DNA of 64,000 bases, from assembly GCF_023065955.2 (NCBI RefSeq), contig NW_026622874.1:26469772-26533771 (forward strand), read 5' to 3'. Position numbers and translations under genes: made by a program. Below, one piece after another: positions 45,952-57,288 of this stretch. Origin of the DNA: Ursus arctos. Taxonomy: Eukaryota; Chordata; Mammalia; Carnivora; Ursidae. How positions within the stretch are numbered: the stretch's first letter is position 1; each line of letters begins with the position of its first letter. The notes under the pieces are model-generated. The model made no database searches. It was not told the origin of the DNA and saw only the letters and a program-made list of their open reading frames with translations.

Positions 45952-46858
45952 AAGCTATTGTGAATCTTAAGTGAACTAGAACCCTTCCTAGTGCCCAAAA
46001 TAAGCATAAGAATAAATCCCAGTGGATAAACTGGTATGAACCCCTATGAAATTGTCATGAAGAGATCCACAAGACAATTTTCATCCTCCTTGACTGGCCC
46101 AAATGATTTCCAAATGCATGTTTCTAATAATATTGTGAGCAACTCATAGCCCATATGAGTCGTCTGAAGTTTTATCATTTACAGGTATATGAAGCATTCC
46201 TAGACACTTCAGCCAAGTGAGCATCAACTACTTCTCTGTGACTGGGTCCTGATTAAGGTCCTCGCAAGAGAGACTTCATTGGATCCACGCTCAAGAGGAC
46301 TCTACCAGGTTTTCCTGACCCCCTACATCGCTGTAAAGTGCCAAGGCCTTAAGACTTGGGTACGTGTATTACAACGGCAAGTGCCAGCGCCCACAAAAGA
46401 CCCATTGGACCTGTCAGCTCCTCTGTTTCACCAAGCAGACATAATAACTTACCAGCAAAGCAGAGTAAGCCAAGTGCCTCTGCATGACACCACCAGCTGA
46501 TAACACACAAGAAAAAATAACCAATTTAGACTAGAGCCCTATCTTTTCTTGAGAAACTGGGATTTGAAGGAGCTGTTTTGAGATCTGTGCTGCTAGTGAG
46601 TGACTGATAACATTATAGACTGAATCGGTCCCCTGAGTTCAGAGACTGAGTTGCAATTGAGTGAAAAATAGACAACGAAATCTTGAAGAATTGCACGGAG
46701 GTGCAAGCCAAATTTAACTCCGGTCGCCAAGTATTGTTGGTTGGACTGAGAAATTGCAAAACCAGACCTGTAATAGGCCTGGTTATTTGGGTATCTCTCT
46801 TTGTCATTGTTGCCTTTTACTGTTACATTGCTTTCTGTGTTAATCTCTCTAGGCCCAG

Positions 46859-47254
46859 ATGTTCTCGGATAATTCACATTGCCCGGACTGTGGACAACAG
46901 TGGTTCCCTAGTTTAGAACTAGGACATTGGTTGTACCAGACTGAACTTGTTGAAAATGAATGTTACCAAGTATTCTTAGACCGTATTAACAGAGCTGATT
47001 ATTGCCCTGAGTGTTACCCTGATAATCCTGCTAATAGAAGCCTTGTTCTTCCTTGGTCTTTCCCACTTGAGTGGGCTCCCCAAAATCTTACTAGATGGAC
47101 CTTTGAAAAAGCTTGCCACCCATTTCTTCTGGGTCCTCCACTGGTTAGAAAAAGGATACATGACTCTAGAGTAGCTGGCTTTAACCCTGCATTGCAGTTA
47201 ATCTTGACCAGAACAGACAAAACCTTGAACAAAAAACTTGGCCAAAACAAGTAA
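46859..47254 (+). CDS. TOR1AIP2: IFRG15, alternative TOR1AIP2 product, 131 aa
   Basis: An intact 131-codon ORF starts at ATG 46859. I recognise it as IFRG15 (interferon-responsive gene 15), annotated in human as a product of an alternative TOR1AIP2 transcript and unrelated in sequence to LULL1; its function is not known to me. It has two CxxC pairs (CPDC at residues 8-11, CPEC at 49-52), which could be a zinc-ribbon-like pair, and NRS and NLT sequons. There is no signal peptide in frame. A strong pyrimidine tract ending ctctctag lies six bases upstream of the ATG, so the exon may start at 46853. The ORF is embedded in a decayed endogenous retrovirus (separate entry) whose other reading frames are full of stops, so its intactness suggests selection. 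Confidence 0.85.
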   Translation: MFSDNSHCPDCGQQWFPSLELGHWLYQTELVENECYQVFLDRINRADYCPECYPDNPANRSLVLPWSFPLEWAPQNLTRWTFEKACHPFLLGPPLVRKRIHDSRVAGFNPALQLILTRTDKTLNKKLGQNK

Positions 47255-48622
47255 CTTCTTAAGCAATCAAAATCATGGAGACTCTAGAGTTTGTACCAGT
47301 AGCCCAAGGAAGAATGGGAGAATGACTCCTTTCTAAATCTGATCTAGACTGTCACTACGTTGGGGAACTGCTTAAATTGTTGGATCTGCTCCCATCGTCT
47401 GCACATATTATTTTGTTCAGCATGGAATTTAATCAGTATTCCAGCCAATTTTTCATCTAGAACCAGTCTAATCTATGTTCCCTATGTTTTGGAATTAACT
47501 TTCCCATCCTAAAAAACTCCACAGCCTTATGGACATGACAGGATAGTCCTGGAGGAGAGGCCCTGTACTGTGTGTACCATAATGATACTTCTAGTGGGAA
47601 AGCATCTTTGTAGCTGGATTATAGATTATTCCAGTAAAACAGCTAGATATTTTAATAAGAAACCATTGTTCTAAATTGCATCTCTTATACATTAACCAGT
47701 GGTAATATCTATATGGGATACACACAAACATCCAGAAGTGCCACTGTCTTTACTTACTTCACTCTACATAAGCAGAGGCTATCCTGTTTTTGTGGCGACT
47801 GAATTTAGAATGTCCTCCCCTAGAAATTGAAAAGTACTTGTACTATGAGATAGGTGACAAAAGGAGTTATCAAGCTTGACTCCATAGACACTATGAACCG
47901 TCTACAAGAAGCATCTTTCTGAGAACGAAGAATGTCTTGCTGGACATTGACCACATTCTGGCCTTCATTTGTTGATGAGAATCACGGAACTAGAGTATAG
48001 GAGAAACTTAGAAAAATCTGTTGAAAACATCTCAGAGGCCACTGAACAATTTTTAAATTCCACTTAAGATACTAGATAATCCAGTGCTTGTGTAGCAGCT
48101 CAACAATGTTCCTAAGGTCCCAGGTTCTTTCTGTTCCTCCCCACTGGGATCCTTATCATGGTGGCTTTTTGTCCTCATAGTTGTTTCCTCAGTGAGTATA
48201 GTGTGGCTGTTGCTGTTCAGACATTTCATTCCCAATCAAAGGCTGGAAGTAGGAAGCAAAAGCTTTTTCCTTTCAAGTGTGTGTCTTTTATTTGGGGAAA
48301 AAAGTCTTTCTCAAAAGTCCCTCACATATTTCTTCTCACATCTCATTAGAAGGTACTGGTTCACAAGCCTGGGAAGCCTGGCAAAGGGGAATGGGGTTAG
48401 CAGTGCCTGGGTGGGGTACATTGTCTCCCCTAAAAAATCATGGCTCTTTTAGGAAGGGAGAAGGGAGGAATGAATGGCTGTTGGTATGCAACAAATCATG
48501 CCTGCCACATGTTGTGAAACCTAAAGTTATTTGTTCATCTGTATAAAGGATGTACCCCAGAGATCTACCCTGTATCTGCCTTTTGTCTATCGCAATGGAA
48601 CTTCTCTCCTGTTACCTTGTTG

Positions 48623-48628
48623 AATAAA
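48623..48628 (+). terminator. Poly(A) signal AATAAA, probably LTR-derived, for IFRG15
   Basis: AATAAA lies 80 bp downstream of a TATA-like gtataaagg (48541). That spacing is typical of a retroviral LTR U3-R region. It is the first convincing poly(A) signal after the IFRG15 stop that falls in a coherent context. Confidence 0.5.
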
Positions 48629-48894
48629 CTGTGTGGACTGCTAAACTGAGTGAAGACTAGTTAGTTTATCATTAACTCTTGGTTAAGAACTCCTTTACTG
48701 TCCTAAAGCTCTTTCTAAAAAGTGAAAATTAGAGGTATTGCTTTTGATCAATATTATTGGTCCTTAAATTTTTTCAAACACATACTGACATTCTACATAT
48801 GTGCAATGTTAAGTATCAGCAAAATGTTTTAACCAAAGATTGTTTTAACCAGTCCCTCCTTTAAATAGTTAAGAAAAAGTAAATGGATTTGTAC

Positions 48895-49060
48895 TGTTGA
48901 TTTCCAAATCAGTACCTGGATGAGCTTGTCAGAACATGCAGATTTCTTGATCTTAGAGAAATTTTGATTCCTTAGGTTGTTCACAGGGCCCGGGAATCTG
49001 CATTTCTAAATAATGGTGCAGGAGATTGTTATGCAGGGGCTCTGTGGATACTTTGAGAAG
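48895..49060 (-). repeat. MER5-like hAT relic
   Basis: agtacctggatgagcttgtcagaacatgcag...gggaatctgcatttctaaataatggtgcag; orientation uncertain. Confidence 0.6.
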
Positions 49061-50059
49061 TACAGTAGCAGCACCTCTGTGGTGTTTAGTTGTCTGGCTT
49101 CAAAGGATGAGAACCGAGTACTCCTAATACTGCAAGGTAGTGACAGTTATTGTAGTTTGCTAGTGCCACATAAGGAGGTTTCATGTCAGACTGCAGCTAG
49201 GTCACTGGATATTTCAGATTATAACTCAGTCACATATTTCTCATTAACATAATCAGGACTGTTGTAGTTCTGTGTGGTGTCATTATAAGCTTTGTGAGTA
49301 TATGGACAGGAGAAAGGAATCAAAAATATTAAATATTACATTAAGAATACTTTGCCTTCAGACATGATTATATTATCACATACCTGTTATGTGGTCACCT
49401 CTCAGAGATAACATGGCAGAGTTCATAAAATTGAGCAAAGAAGAAAATTCAGAGAACGTTGTAACTCTTCAGCTGAAGTCTTCTTAGTATGACTTTACTT
49501 GGCTTAAAATATTCTAAAATGCTCCAATTCATAATTATGAATAGTGAATTTTAAAGTATAAATGTGTTCCTAAAATTAAGTCTCACAACAAATGATCTGG
49601 AGGGTTACCCACTGTTTTAGATTATATGAGCCATAATAATCTTCATACTGTGGCAGAGTTGATACTGTCATTACTTATACATATTGGTGGCCATTTTTAA
49701 ATGACTTTTATAACTACTTACAGTTATTTTATGCCGGACCTGGGAGTGGAAGGTTAAGAGACACGTGCTGGGGTCCTTGAGAAGGATATAATCTACTAAA
49801 GAGGAGGCTATCCTGGGCTGGGGGTGACTGAGCCAAGATTCATCTCTAAGTGATAGGAGAAGAAATAAGCCCAGGCAAGCAGGCAGGCATAAAAGAATTC
49901 CATGGAATCCAAAGAGTATGTGGCAATCAGCATGATACACTTATCTGTAAGAGTGAGATGAGCCATTTCCCTTCTGTTTCTTCAGTCTTCCCTGACAGCC
50001 CTTGATTCTCCATGGAATTCTGAGAACGCAGCTCAAAAACTGCTTATTATACAGGAAAA

Positions 50060-50270
50060 ATAATGGCCTTGCAGCCAGCTGACCTGTGTTTGTCTTCAAA
50101 TTCTGGGACTGTTAAATGACTTTGGACATTTTAACCTCTCTCTATCCAGTGTATCTGTCACATAGTAGTGCAGTAATAACCTACTTTATACTGTGTGGGG
50201 TTTGAATGTGATAATATATGCCAATCATATGGCACATACTAAGTCTTTAGGACTAGAAAAGGTACAGGAG
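50060..50270 (+). repeat. MIR relic
   Basis: gccttgcagccagctgacctgtgtttg...gactttggacattttaacctctctctatcc. Confidence 0.6.
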
Positions 50271-50754
50271 AATGAGGTAGAAATTAGAACTAGGGGTAAA
50301 GTAGAGTTTTAGTTTTAGAACAGGGATTAAAGCCAGTTGTTAGAGCTTGATGCTGAATTATTGAAAACTTCTGAAGTCCCTTCCGGTGAAGGATCAGATG
50401 AATCTTGGTACTGAGGTTGAGTCTGTAGTTGAGTTGAGTCAAATGGTCTTAGGTTTAAAGGTTAAGAAGTGTACAGGGGTGAATGACCCCAAGCAATTCC
50501 TTGTCACATTTTTTAGGCCCATTTATAGTCATAATTATGGTAGATGTGATTGCTGTGTGATTTACTACGTCACCTGAGACTTTCCATCGAAATAAGACTT
50601 TCCAACACCGAAATAAGCTATTTGAGAAAAGTTGAAGGTTAGTTCATGTGTAGATTCAACCAGGTCATATGAGCTAGAGCCACAATTCAAAACTACATAC
50701 AGGTTGCTGTGTAGTATGTTTACTCTAGGCGTATTTTTGTTTTTTGTTTGTTTT

Positions 50755-51005
50755 TTAGTGTCATGGTTAAAACCTTGGGTCCCTCAGTCAGTTTGAGTTC
50801 CAATCCTGAGTCTCCCTTTACTAGTTGTGTGTTTTTGGGTAAGGTTCTTAACCTTTGTGTATGTCCGTATCCTTGTCTGTAAAATGGTAAGAATATTAAT
50901 GGTCCAGACATCCTAAGACTATTGTGAAGATTAAATTAGTTAATACATGAAGTGCTTTGGATGCTACTTGGCATAAACAAGGCGCTCAATAAATGTTACT
51001 TATTA
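50755..51005 (+). repeat. MIR relic, nearly complete
   Basis: tcatggttaaaaccttgggtccctcagtc...gtttttgggtaaggttcttaacc...ggcataaacaaggcgctcaataaatgtta. Confidence 0.8.
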
Positions 51006-51303
51006 TTTTTGTTGTGTATGTTTTGTATGTTGTCTCTACAGCAGAATTATAAATTGTTTGAGGGCCAAGAGATCTGCTTCTTATCCCTAGAACCTAAAAT
51101 GACACCATTCACTAAAATAAAAGTGTTTAAAAATAGGAAAAAGATGTATGTACTTATTGGCCCCTGACTGCTATACATTTGTCTTGATGGCATTTATATC
51201 TAAATCACCATCTTGGATTGACTGATTCTCTTTTGTCTTTCTTAGCCGCTTAACTTCTGAATCTCTCTCTCTCTCTCTCTCTTTTTTTTTTTTATTTACC
51301 ACT

Positions 51304-51490
51304 TAGAGGGGCCTGGGTGGCTCAGTCCATTAAGCATCTAACTCTTGGTTTTGGCTCAGGTAATGATCTCGGGGTTGTGAGATCAAGCCCCACGTTGGGA
51401 TTCTCTCTCTTTCTGTCCCCCATTCATGCTCACTCACTCTGCACTCCCTCTTTCCTAAATAAATAAATAAATAATAAATAAATCCTTAAA
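51304..51490 (+). mobile_element. SINEC, older type
   Basis: aggggcctgggtggctcagtccattaagcatctaactcttgg... with (AAAT)n tail; short flanking repeats cacttag. Confidence 0.88.
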
Positions 51491-52209
51491 AAAAAATGAT
51501 CACTTAGTGTTGCAGATTCCAGTGCTTCCTGGTACCTGCCCCTTCTCTCTACCCCAGGTCTCCCCTAGGTCTCTGTCCCATCCTTCCCTCCTACCTGGTC
51601 CCCATGGTGGAACCAGAGGTTTTCAGGATGAGTAGAGGTTGGGTGAAGTCCTGCTGCTCTCCTACTCCTGATTTTGTTCTCACGGGCAGCTTTTTCTTGT
51701 GTTGTCTCCTCCCAGCTGGTTGTGACAGAATGCCCGGGAGGCTGTGGTTGAAGCGTACCTCTGTGACATAAATTCATTGCTTGTAAGCTCAAAGAGTTAG
51801 CATTACAGACCCTGCCTTTTGATTCTTTTCTTTTCCTCACAGAGGCTAATACATTTTATTACTCATTTAAAAAAAGTATTAACTACATCAAACATACAGA
51901 AAAGTCCAGAAGATAACATTCACCAGTTTCCCAGATCTAAAATATATTAACATTTTGCTACATTTGCCTCAGTTTTTTTTTTTTAAAGATACTTGACAGA
52001 GTTGGAACCCATTGTTGTCCTCATCCTATTCCTGTCTTTCCATCAGCAGAAGCAAGCACCAAATGGAAGTTGATGTGTATCCTTTCCGTTCATGTGTTTT
52101 TTATTTTATATGTATTTTTAAACAATGGTACAGAGCAATAAAAGAGAATTGACTGCTTTCAAAATGTTATTATTCAGTAACATAGCAGTAACATAAGATG
52201 TAATATGCA

Positions 52210-53200
52210 CCAGTTTGTAGAGCTGCCCTTAACGACGCTTGGTTTGTTGGAGTCCGCTGAACTTGGTTGTATTGCTGCAGTGCAAAGGTCCGGCAGTGTA
52301 CCAGTCAATGAACACATACCAAGTTGTCAAAGCATTGCCATTGCTACAGTGAGACGGAACAGAAAGGATGCATCTTAAAAAAGCACAAGGCAATCACATT
52401 GGCAGAGGAAGTAGGCAAATTTGTGTCCCTACTTAGAGAAGTCCCAGGATATGGAAAGGAAGGCATCCCTCAGTGTGCCCTCTGTTGCATTCTCCATAAA
52501 GGGAGAATAAAACTATTGCTTTATCCTGTTTAAAGCCCTCATATAGAGACTTAAAGTAAAATGATACAAGTTTTGCTGCAGGTTTCAGGGTCACAGGGAA
52601 GTGCAAATAGCTGCCAGTGATGCTGTGTTTCACTGAAGTGGCAAAATGAATCATAGCCATATACGGGGCACCGAAAACCAACATTTCACAATTAAACTTG
52701 TAAGGGATTTGCTGAAAGAAAATATCTTTTGTGCCATACGAAGCACATTGGGTCTTCATCAGTTCCTTTTTGCAAAAGATACCATCAAAGGGATCTTTTT
52801 TTCGGACGTGATTATGGAAGGGTTTTTCCTACAGCTGCAAAACGTCTCCAGCATTCCCATTTTCCATCAGGATGAGGCTCTGCCTCACTTCCAGTAATCA
52901 GGCAGAGGTTCGTAATGTATGCATTTCCTCATGTGGATTGGACACTGCTCAAAAGGTTGACCTGCTTCGGGAATAGTGGCCTCAAGATCTCCCAGCTGCC
53001 CCACCATGTGACTTCTTGGGAGGATGTGTCAAGAACCTCGGTGTTTATACCACATCTTCCTTGTAGCCTTGAGGGAATACCATTTCAGCTATGAACAGTG
53101 ATCTGTTACAAAGGGCCTGAATGAAATGGGCTGCAGGAATGTGTGCCTCGTGACAAGAAAGGTATATACTGAGCATTTGTAAGATTATAGAAAGATCTGT
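52210..53200 (+). pseudogene. Decayed mariner-like (DDE) transposase
   Basis: Across several frames the sequence keeps the landmarks of a mariner/Tc1-superfamily transposase: SDAVFH.SGKMN (first Asp at 52619), RGTENQH, NIFCA, FFLQLQ, HQDEALPHF (second Asp at 52871), then CDF..GCVKN (about 53010) and SDLLQRA, EMGCR and VCLVTR-type tail motifs to about 53190. Stops and frameshifts interrupt it throughout. The longest open piece is 52646-52897. I could not name the family and see no terminal repeats. Confidence 0.6.
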
Positions 53201-53282
53201 GATGGTTCCTTTTGCAGTCAGTGTTTCTTGGCTGCATTCTGGTTAGCAAGTAATACATTTTTAAAAGCATTCAGTTCTGTTT

Positions 53283-55230
53283 GTTGAAAATAAAGTTTAT
53301 TGAGGGTGTTCTATGTGCAATAAAATGTACAGATTTTAAGTTTGATGACAAATGTAACCACCACCTCAATAAAGATATGAGATACTTTCCTGACCCCAAA
53401 AGCTTTCCTCATGCCCTTTTCCAGTCAGGAGGCCTTCCCCCAGGAGCCACTGACCTGTTTTCTGTCACCACAGACCATAGACAAATAACGATTTGCCTAC
53501 TCTAGAACTTCATATAAAGGAAATCATTTGGCATAATACTCCTCTATGTGTGACTTCTTTTCACTTACACTTTTTAGATCTATCCATGTGGTGGTTTGTA
53601 TCAGTAGTTCATATTTATGCCATTTGTTCACTTCTTTTGAATCACTAGTATAAATTTGTTTTTTTTTTTTTTTAAAGATTTTATTTATTTATTTGACAGA
53701 GATAGAGACAGCCAGCGAGAGAGGAAACACAAGCAGGGGGAGTGGGAGAGGAAGAAGCAGGCTCATAGTGGAGGAGCCTGATGTGGGGCTCGATCCCGTA
53801 ACGCTGGGATCATGCCCTGAGCCAAAGGCAGACGCTTAACTGCTGTGCCACCCAGGTGCCCCTGTTACTTGAATTGTATGTAAAAGTTATAATACTGTTA
53901 GAAATTTTTGAGATCTGTAATTCATTTTTTTTAATTGCCACATACAATATTACATTGTAAGAATATACCACAATTTTTAAAAATCCACTTCCTTATTGGA
54001 CATTTAGGTGGTTTTCTCATTTTTTCCTCATTTTAAGCAATGCTGCCACAAACATTGGTGGGCGCTTGAGGGAAAGTTTCTCGAAGGCATATATCTAAAA
54101 GTGCAGTTGACAATTTGTAGACCATGCGTGTCGTAACTGTACCAGAACTGCCATATTGCTCTCCAAAGTTGTAGTAACAGTTTACCTCATTGCCAGTAGG
54201 ACTTTTCTGTATATCCAAATCCTCACCAACACCTGGTATTGCCTGACACAAATTTTTGCCAGTCGATGGTTATAAAATGCTATTGTATGTCATTAATGTG
54301 TTTTGCATTTCCTTGGCCACTCTTACTGATTTCATTAGAATGTTAGGTTTCCTCTTCGTTTTAACAATTTGTTAAAACTGTTAAACTCTTTTGCCCACTT
54401 AAACTGTTTTCATAGCATTATCTGTCTCTTCAGAGTCTTTATGTATTCTGGATATTAATCCCCTGCTGATTATATGTGTTGCTGATATTTTTCTAGCGAG
54501 TAAATTTATGTTTTAATTTGATTTTGAGGATTTGTATGGAAATTAACATTTAAAATGTGATCACATTTGTCAAATTTTCCCTTTATGGTTTGTGTATTTT
54601 ATATATTGTTTAAGAGAACCTTAAGATTATAAAGATATTCAGTATTCTCTTCTAAAAATTCAAAATTTTGCTCTTCACACTTAGGTCTTTAATCTGGAAT
54701 TGATTTTTTTGTCAGGTGGCAGGTAGAAGTCTTAATTTTTTTCCCATTTTAATTGTCACTTGTCCTCAAAGTACTCGTTAATCCATTCTTTCCCTTTTGT
54801 CTCTTAGCCAATTTCCATTACGTATGTGTGCGCATATATTTCTTGACTCTGTTCTGTATATTCTCTTTGTTCTTGTACCATTGCCCTATCATATTTATGT
54901 ACTATAAGTTTATAATAAGTCTTGATAGATTTGGCAAAGAATAGCCCCCCTCCCTTAGAATTATCTTTTTATTTTTCCTTCAGAATTATCTTAACTCTAA
55001 TCCTTTACTGCTCTTTGTGAATTTTAGGGTTAGCTTGTCCGTTCTCTAAGAAACATACAACAATCCAAAAATTGTCTTGCAATTTTGTTTCAATATACAA
55101 TGAATCTATAGATTTATTTGGAAAGAATTGGCATCAATGGTTCAGAGTCTTACTGTCTATGCACATGATGGATTTCTCTGCTTGGGTCTTTTTTGTGTCC
55201 TTCAATAAAGTTTTATGCTTTTCTTCCTAA
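53283..55230 (-). mobile_element. Old L1, minus strand, interrupted by SINE
   Basis: L1M 3' text at 53.3-53.64 kb (tctatccatgtggtggtttgtatcagtagttcatat) continues after the SINE at 53658-53862 with ORF2-derived text (agcaatgctgccacaaac, tgtcaaattttccctttatgg, caatatacaatgaatctatagattta) to about 55.2 kb. No coding frame survives. Confidence 0.75.
53658..53862 (-). mobile_element. SINEC, bear type, in L1
   Basis: Poly(T), gacagagatagagacagccagcgagagagg... ends tgccacccaggtgcccc. Confidence 0.92.
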
Positions 55231-56696
55231 AGTTCTTTTTTTAAATACAGCTTTATTGAGGTATAACTTACATACCATAAAATGCACCCCACTTTAAAGT
55301 TCTTGCATATCTGTTGTTAGATTTATTACCAGGTATCTTTTAGTTTTTATTATGAAATTCCTCATAGTTATTATGAATAGCATCTTTGCTTTCTAAAATT
55401 TTTGTCACTGGTGCATAGGAAAGTTTTACCCATAGTTTTCTTGGTTTGGGCTGGTAGAAAAAAATTGTTTTAAGAAATCTGAAAAAGACGGAGGACTTTT
55501 TATTTTCTACCATGAACTAGGATAGGAGAGAAGCCCTCATTGCAACATATGATGGTAATGAAAAGGAGAGTTGGAAGCCCAATCTCAGGAGATTGAAGAA
55601 CATAGAAGAGTGACCAGTAACTCTCCAAATCTGAGACACGTTCTGAATGTTCACACCACCAGAAAGGAGGCCTGTCTCTAACTCCTCCCTTCCCTTCACG
55701 TTTACAATTGGCACCACTCTATACATTCATACATTTATTTATTCATATACTTTGTAATTAAAATAGGGAGTTCTTACTTTGCACTGGGCATTATACCAGG
55801 CATTTGGAATTAAAATTTTTAACTTGTAAAATTGAATTTTATGGAATGGTGCTGTGAAAAAGACATAAACTTAGCTGGCTAGCCTCTCAGCTAGGCCATC
55901 AAAAATGTAACCCTTTCCAAACCTCTTTCACATATACTTTTGTATTTAATCCTCATAGCAGTCCTTAATCATTTTTACAGATAAGGAAAGTTAAGTAACT
56001 TTAGGTATTATTATTCCTGACAAAAAAATGTGATTTAACTATAAAATGATAGAATATTTTATTGATTATGAATTGCCCCTGATTTTGATTCCTTTTGTAT
56101 ATAGTTCCTAATTTATACATTGGTCTTCTTTGAGCACCACCTGGAAAGGCATTGAAGAAATCTAAAAAGAGTACTGTGAGAGAACCACGAAGAAGGCAGT
56201 GACAAAACTCCAAATGTTTATTTCCTACTCCCGATACCAAGGCAGCTGCCTTAGTTTGTAGGTGTTCTCCCTGTGCATTGTTACTTAGTAACGATAAGTG
56301 AAAGCTGCTGATAGGCTCAGAGATTTATGTGGGACAGAAATTGAAGAATAAATGGAATCTGCAGTGATTAACTACAGTGACTTAATTTCTACTCTTAGAA
56401 TTACTTATTTCATTTTCAAAGACATTTTCTTTAAGATTCTGGTCATTTAGCTTTTTCCATCCTTTCAACACACTGGAATGTATTAGGAGATTATGGTATC
56501 CGTGCAAGGATAATAATCTGAAGCTTTTTTCTATTTGTAGGTCCTCACCAAAGCCAGAAAGCATTTCTCCTTCACTAGAAAAGTTTCAAAGACGAACTAT
56601 TACTCAAACTAAACATATTGAATAAATAAAGCTGAAATTGGCATTTCTTCCATGTATGAATAAAAAGTTCATTTACTTTTTTTCATTTTATTTTAG

Positions 56697-56875
56697 TCAC
56701 TGTGTAAATGCCTTGTTTCCTGGGTCCACGGGAAGCATGAGTCTGTTGGGACTTGGGACAAGAAGAAAACAAGACATCTTCACAAGAAAAACCAGACACT
56801 AACAAAAAGTATCCCAAAGTCTGAAGAGCTAGAACACAAACATGGCCGACAGAGGACTTAGGGATCCTGCCGAGG
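56697..56875 (+). CDS. TOR1AIP2: TOR1AIP2 exon with start codon
   Basis: The acceptor tttcattttattttag ends at 56696, 145 nt of 5' UTR follow, and the ATG is at 56842 in a good context (acaaacATGG, A at -3 and G at +4). Eleven codons (MADRGLRDPAE) plus one base precede the donor G|gtaag at 56876. The start agrees with human LULL1 (MADSGLREP). Confidence 0.93.
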
Positions 56876-57239
56876 GTAAGACTAGTCTGTACAGCACTGG
56901 TCTGTCCAGGTTTGTGCTGTAGGAATCTAGATCCATGCTAAGAGAAGATCTCAGATGACGGAAACCTGAGGTTTGGAAGTAAAAAAGTTAGCTTAATCGA
57001 TTAGTTTGTTAGGATTATTCTTACGCTTTTGTATTTACTGAAGTCCACCACAATACCAGACCCGAATTATAAGGAAAATTAATGTTTTAGAGACTGCAGT
57101 AGTACAAACCTGTAGTATTGGGAAAATACATGCATCTTAGAAAGAGACAGTAGACTGATTTTTAGAGCTATATTTTAAAAATCAAGAAAACTGATATGCC
57201 ATCTATTTAGAGATGTTTCAATTATAGGAAAGATGAAAT

Positions 57240-57288
<49 letters not shown>

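Larger units (their letters stand above)
46200..48645 (+). mobile_element. Decayed endogenous retrovirus: pol 3' end, env-like region, 3' LTR-like
   Basis: An open frame at 46240-46500 reads like the C-terminal end of a gamma-type retroviral integrase (DWVLIKV near its start, then a PRxxGxYQVFLT-type stretch and AVKCQGLKTW). A frame at 46683-46916 has a hydrophobic leader-like segment. The region after IFRG15 (to about 48.28 kb) carries stop-riddled Env surface/transmembrane-like remnants, including a hydrophobic anchor-like segment near 48.16-48.24 kb. An LTR-like end follows with a TATA-type box at 48541 and AATAAA at 48623. I did not find a 5' LTR or gag. The retroviral assignment is firm for the integrase part and less so for the env part. 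Confidence 0.65.
46853..48645 (+). other. TOR1AIP2: Candidate alternative terminal exon for IFRG15 with 3' UTR
   Basis: The region runs from the acceptor-like atctctctag (46852) to the AATAAA at 48623-48628. The 3' UTR is made of retroviral Env-like and LTR-like sequence. The boundaries are inferred; only the ORF is certain. Confidence 0.45.
48646..56696 (+). other. TOR1AIP2: TOR1AIP2 intron between the IFRG15 region and the start-codon exon
   Basis: Holds MER5-like, MIR, SINE, mariner-like and L1 relics. 49.1-50.0 and 55.3-56.69 kb have only faint MIR/L1 traces. Confidence 0.7.

Noticed and set aside
46593..46877. 94-codon minus-strand ORF over the env-like leader
   Set aside because: Antisense shadow; no recognisable protein and no splice support.
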